Below, piece by piece: positions 62,726-64,000 of a stretch of DNA of 64,000 nt. Within the stretch, counting starts at the first letter, position 1. Every line of letters starts with the position of its first letter. Source of the stretch: Deinococcus sp. LM3 (GTDB lineage Bacteria > Deinococcota > Deinococci > Deinococcales > Deinococcaceae). The position numbers were made by a program, and so were the translations under genes. A model generated the notes under the pieces. The model saw only the letters and a program-made list of their open reading frames with translations, did not search any database and was not told the DNA's origin. The stretch lies in NCBI RefSeq assembly GCF_002017875.1, contig NZ_MUFV01000001.1:2010501-2074500 (forward strand), given 5' to 3'.

Positions 62726-63865
62726 CTATGGCCCTTCGGTGTAGACGCGGCTGGGGAAGTAGTACCGCTGCATCAGCAGCTTGCCCAGCGCCACGGTCGG
62801 CACGGCCAGCAGCGCCCCCACGAAGCCCAGCAGTCCCACACCCACCAGGATCGCCATCAGGACCGTCACCGGGTGCAGGTCCGTGGTTCTGGACAGCACG
62901 TACGGACTCAGGAAGTTCCCCTCGATCTGGTTGGCGAGTACGAAGATGCCGATCACCACCAGGATCTTGACGAGGGCGCCCGGCAGGGTCAGGGCCAGCA
63001 GGATCGCCGGAAGCGCCCCGATGATCGGCCCCAGGTACGGCACGATGTTGAACGCGCCCGCCAGGAACCCGATGGCGGCGGCGCTGGGAATCCCGACGAT
63101 GCTCAGGCCCAGCCACACGAACACCCCGATGAACGTGGCGATCACCAGCTGCCCGCGCACGTACCCGCCGACCGCCGTGCCGATCAGGTCCGTGATCTCC
63201 AGCACGCGCGGCTGCCAGGGGCGCGGGAAGATGCCCAGCAGCGTGGCGTTCACGCGGCTGTAGTCCAGCATCAGGTAGATGCTCAGCAGCAGGATCAGCA
63301 GCAGCTGCCCCACGACCCCCCCGATGGACAGCAGGCCGCTGAGGATCGAACCGGTGGAGCTCAGGCCGCGTTGCAGGATCGGCATCAGGTTCTCGCCGAG
63401 GTTCTGCACGTACTTCTGCGCGGCCTCGATCAGCTGCGCGCGGGTGTTCCCCAGGCCCGGCACGCCCAGACTGCTGAGCCAGCGGGTCATGCGGTCCAGG
63501 GTGTCGCCCAGCGTTCCGATCTGCTCCGGAAGTTTCTGCAGCAGCGTCACCAGCTGCGCCGATACGGTCGCCAGCAGCACGCCCGCCAGTCCCAGCAGCG
63601 CCATGAAGACCAGCACCACGAAGAACACGCCCAGCCCCCGTTTGACCCGGCCGCGCTCCAGCCAGTTCAGCAGCGGATTGGCGAGGTAGGCGATCAGGAA
63701 CGCCACCGCGAAATCGATCAGCACCGAACGGATCTGGCCGGCCAGCCGGTACAGCACATACGCCACCAGCACGAAGACCGCCAGGCGCACCCAGGGAAGA
63801 CGCCAGGCATATTGAAAGGCGTTCAGGTTGTTCCGGTCCGGACGGGAGGAAGGTGAAGTGGTCAC
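62726..63865 (-). CDS. AI-2E family transporter (permease)
   Basis: About 379 aa with seven or eight membrane helices: an N-terminal pair, a soluble helical insert (about 85-160), then a C-terminal bundle with FNIVPYLGPIIGALPAILLAL and NQIEGNFLSPYVLSRTTDLHPVTV, the family signature. Members export autoinducer-2 or act as Na+/H+ antiporters. A TACAGT -10 (minus strand, 63875-63880) argues for the GTG at 63865. Upstream in-frame GTG 63874 or TTG 63886 are possible, but TTG lies before that -10. Confidence 0.87.
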   Translation of the reverse strand: MTTSPSSRPDRNNLNAFQYAWRLPWVRLAVFVLVAYVLYRLAGQIRSVLIDFAVAFLIAYLANPLLNWLERGRVKRGLGVFFVVLVFMALLGLAGVLLATVSAQLVTLLQKLPEQIGTLGDTLDRMTRWLSSLGVPGLGNTRAQLIEAAQKYVQNLGENLMPILQRGLSSTGSILSGLLSIGGVVGQLLLILLLSIYLMLDYSRVNATLLGIFPRPWQPRVLEITDLIGTAVGGYVRGQLVIATFIGVFVWLGLSIVGIPSAAAIGFLAGAFNIVPYLGPIIGALPAILLALTLPGALVKILVVIGIFVLANQIEGNFLSPYVLSRTTDLHPVTVLMAILVGVGLLGFVGALLAVPTVALGKLLMQRYYFPSRVYTEGP

Positions 63866-63909
63866 GTTACTCACACTGTACGGCAAGGAACCCGCCCGGC
63901 CTGAGGGTC

Positions 63910-64000
63910 ATACGGATTCCGTTTGTTTCGCCAACAATCCGGAACTTCACCGGATTGCCGGCTGCACGTCCGGAACCCGTTTCTCTCTTACTCGCATCCG
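63910..64000 (-). mobile_element. Miniature inverted-repeat element, copy G (cut by window end)
   Basis: Inverted copy beginning ATACGGATTCCG after a TCA triplet, with the CAATCCGG/CCGGATTG hairpin region reversed, and running off the right edge. This end lies 45 bp upstream of the AI-2E start, not at a stop codon. Confidence 0.88.

Overview
The window is a stretch of chromosome from a high-GC bacterium of the genus Deinococcus or a very close relative. The evidence is the EF-Tu, IF-1, S12 and S5 protein sequences, the Mn-responsive terC leader, an orphan OmpR-type regulator that looks like the Deinococcus radioresistance regulator, and many genes whose start codon lies 5-7 nt after a -10 hexamer (leaderless transcription, known to be frequent in Deinococcus).

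Left part (1-30.4 kb) is housekeeping and transport. It holds a sugar-nucleotide transferase, an alpha/beta hydrolase, the response regulator, a riboswitch-controlled TerC-family Mn exporter, a P1 peptidase, a siroheme/heme block (cobA-hemD fusion, precorrin-2 dehydrogenase, hemA), a MazF-type toxin-antitoxin pair, ygfZ, a peptide ABC transporter (dppBC plus binding protein, minus strand), ddl, a three-gene iron(III) ABC transporter, two metalloproteases, a soluble glucose dehydrogenase-like protein, an endonuclease/exonuclease/phosphatase-fold protein, hflX and tRNA-Ser(CGA).

Right part (30.5-62.6 kb) is the str-S10-spc-alpha ribosomal superoperon: rpsL-rpsG-fusA, a small membrane protein, tuf, then rpsJ through secY and adk, and finally infA-rpmJ-rpsMKD-rpoA-rplQ. 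Two breaks stand out. A terminator plus a new promoter separate rpsZ from rpsH. About 10 kb of unrelated genes separate adk from infA. Those genes form a tightly coupled seven-gene operon (SWIM zinc finger, DUF5691-like, LRR-variant, MoxR AAA ATPase, zinc-ribbon/DUF1963-like, DUF5682-like, VWA) with its own promoter and a palindromic operator, followed by a convergent putative metallopeptidase. It resembles a chaperone-like MoxR/VWA system of unknown function and is the best candidate here for an undescribed system. An AI-2E family transporter closes the window.

A miniature transposable element of about 135-157 bp occurs at least six times. It carries ATACGGA-type terminal inverted repeats and a 3-bp TNA duplication. 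In five of the six copies the duplicated triplet is the stop codon of the preceding gene. Two conserved translation genes appear to use non-canonical start codons: CTG for rpsL and ATA for hflX.
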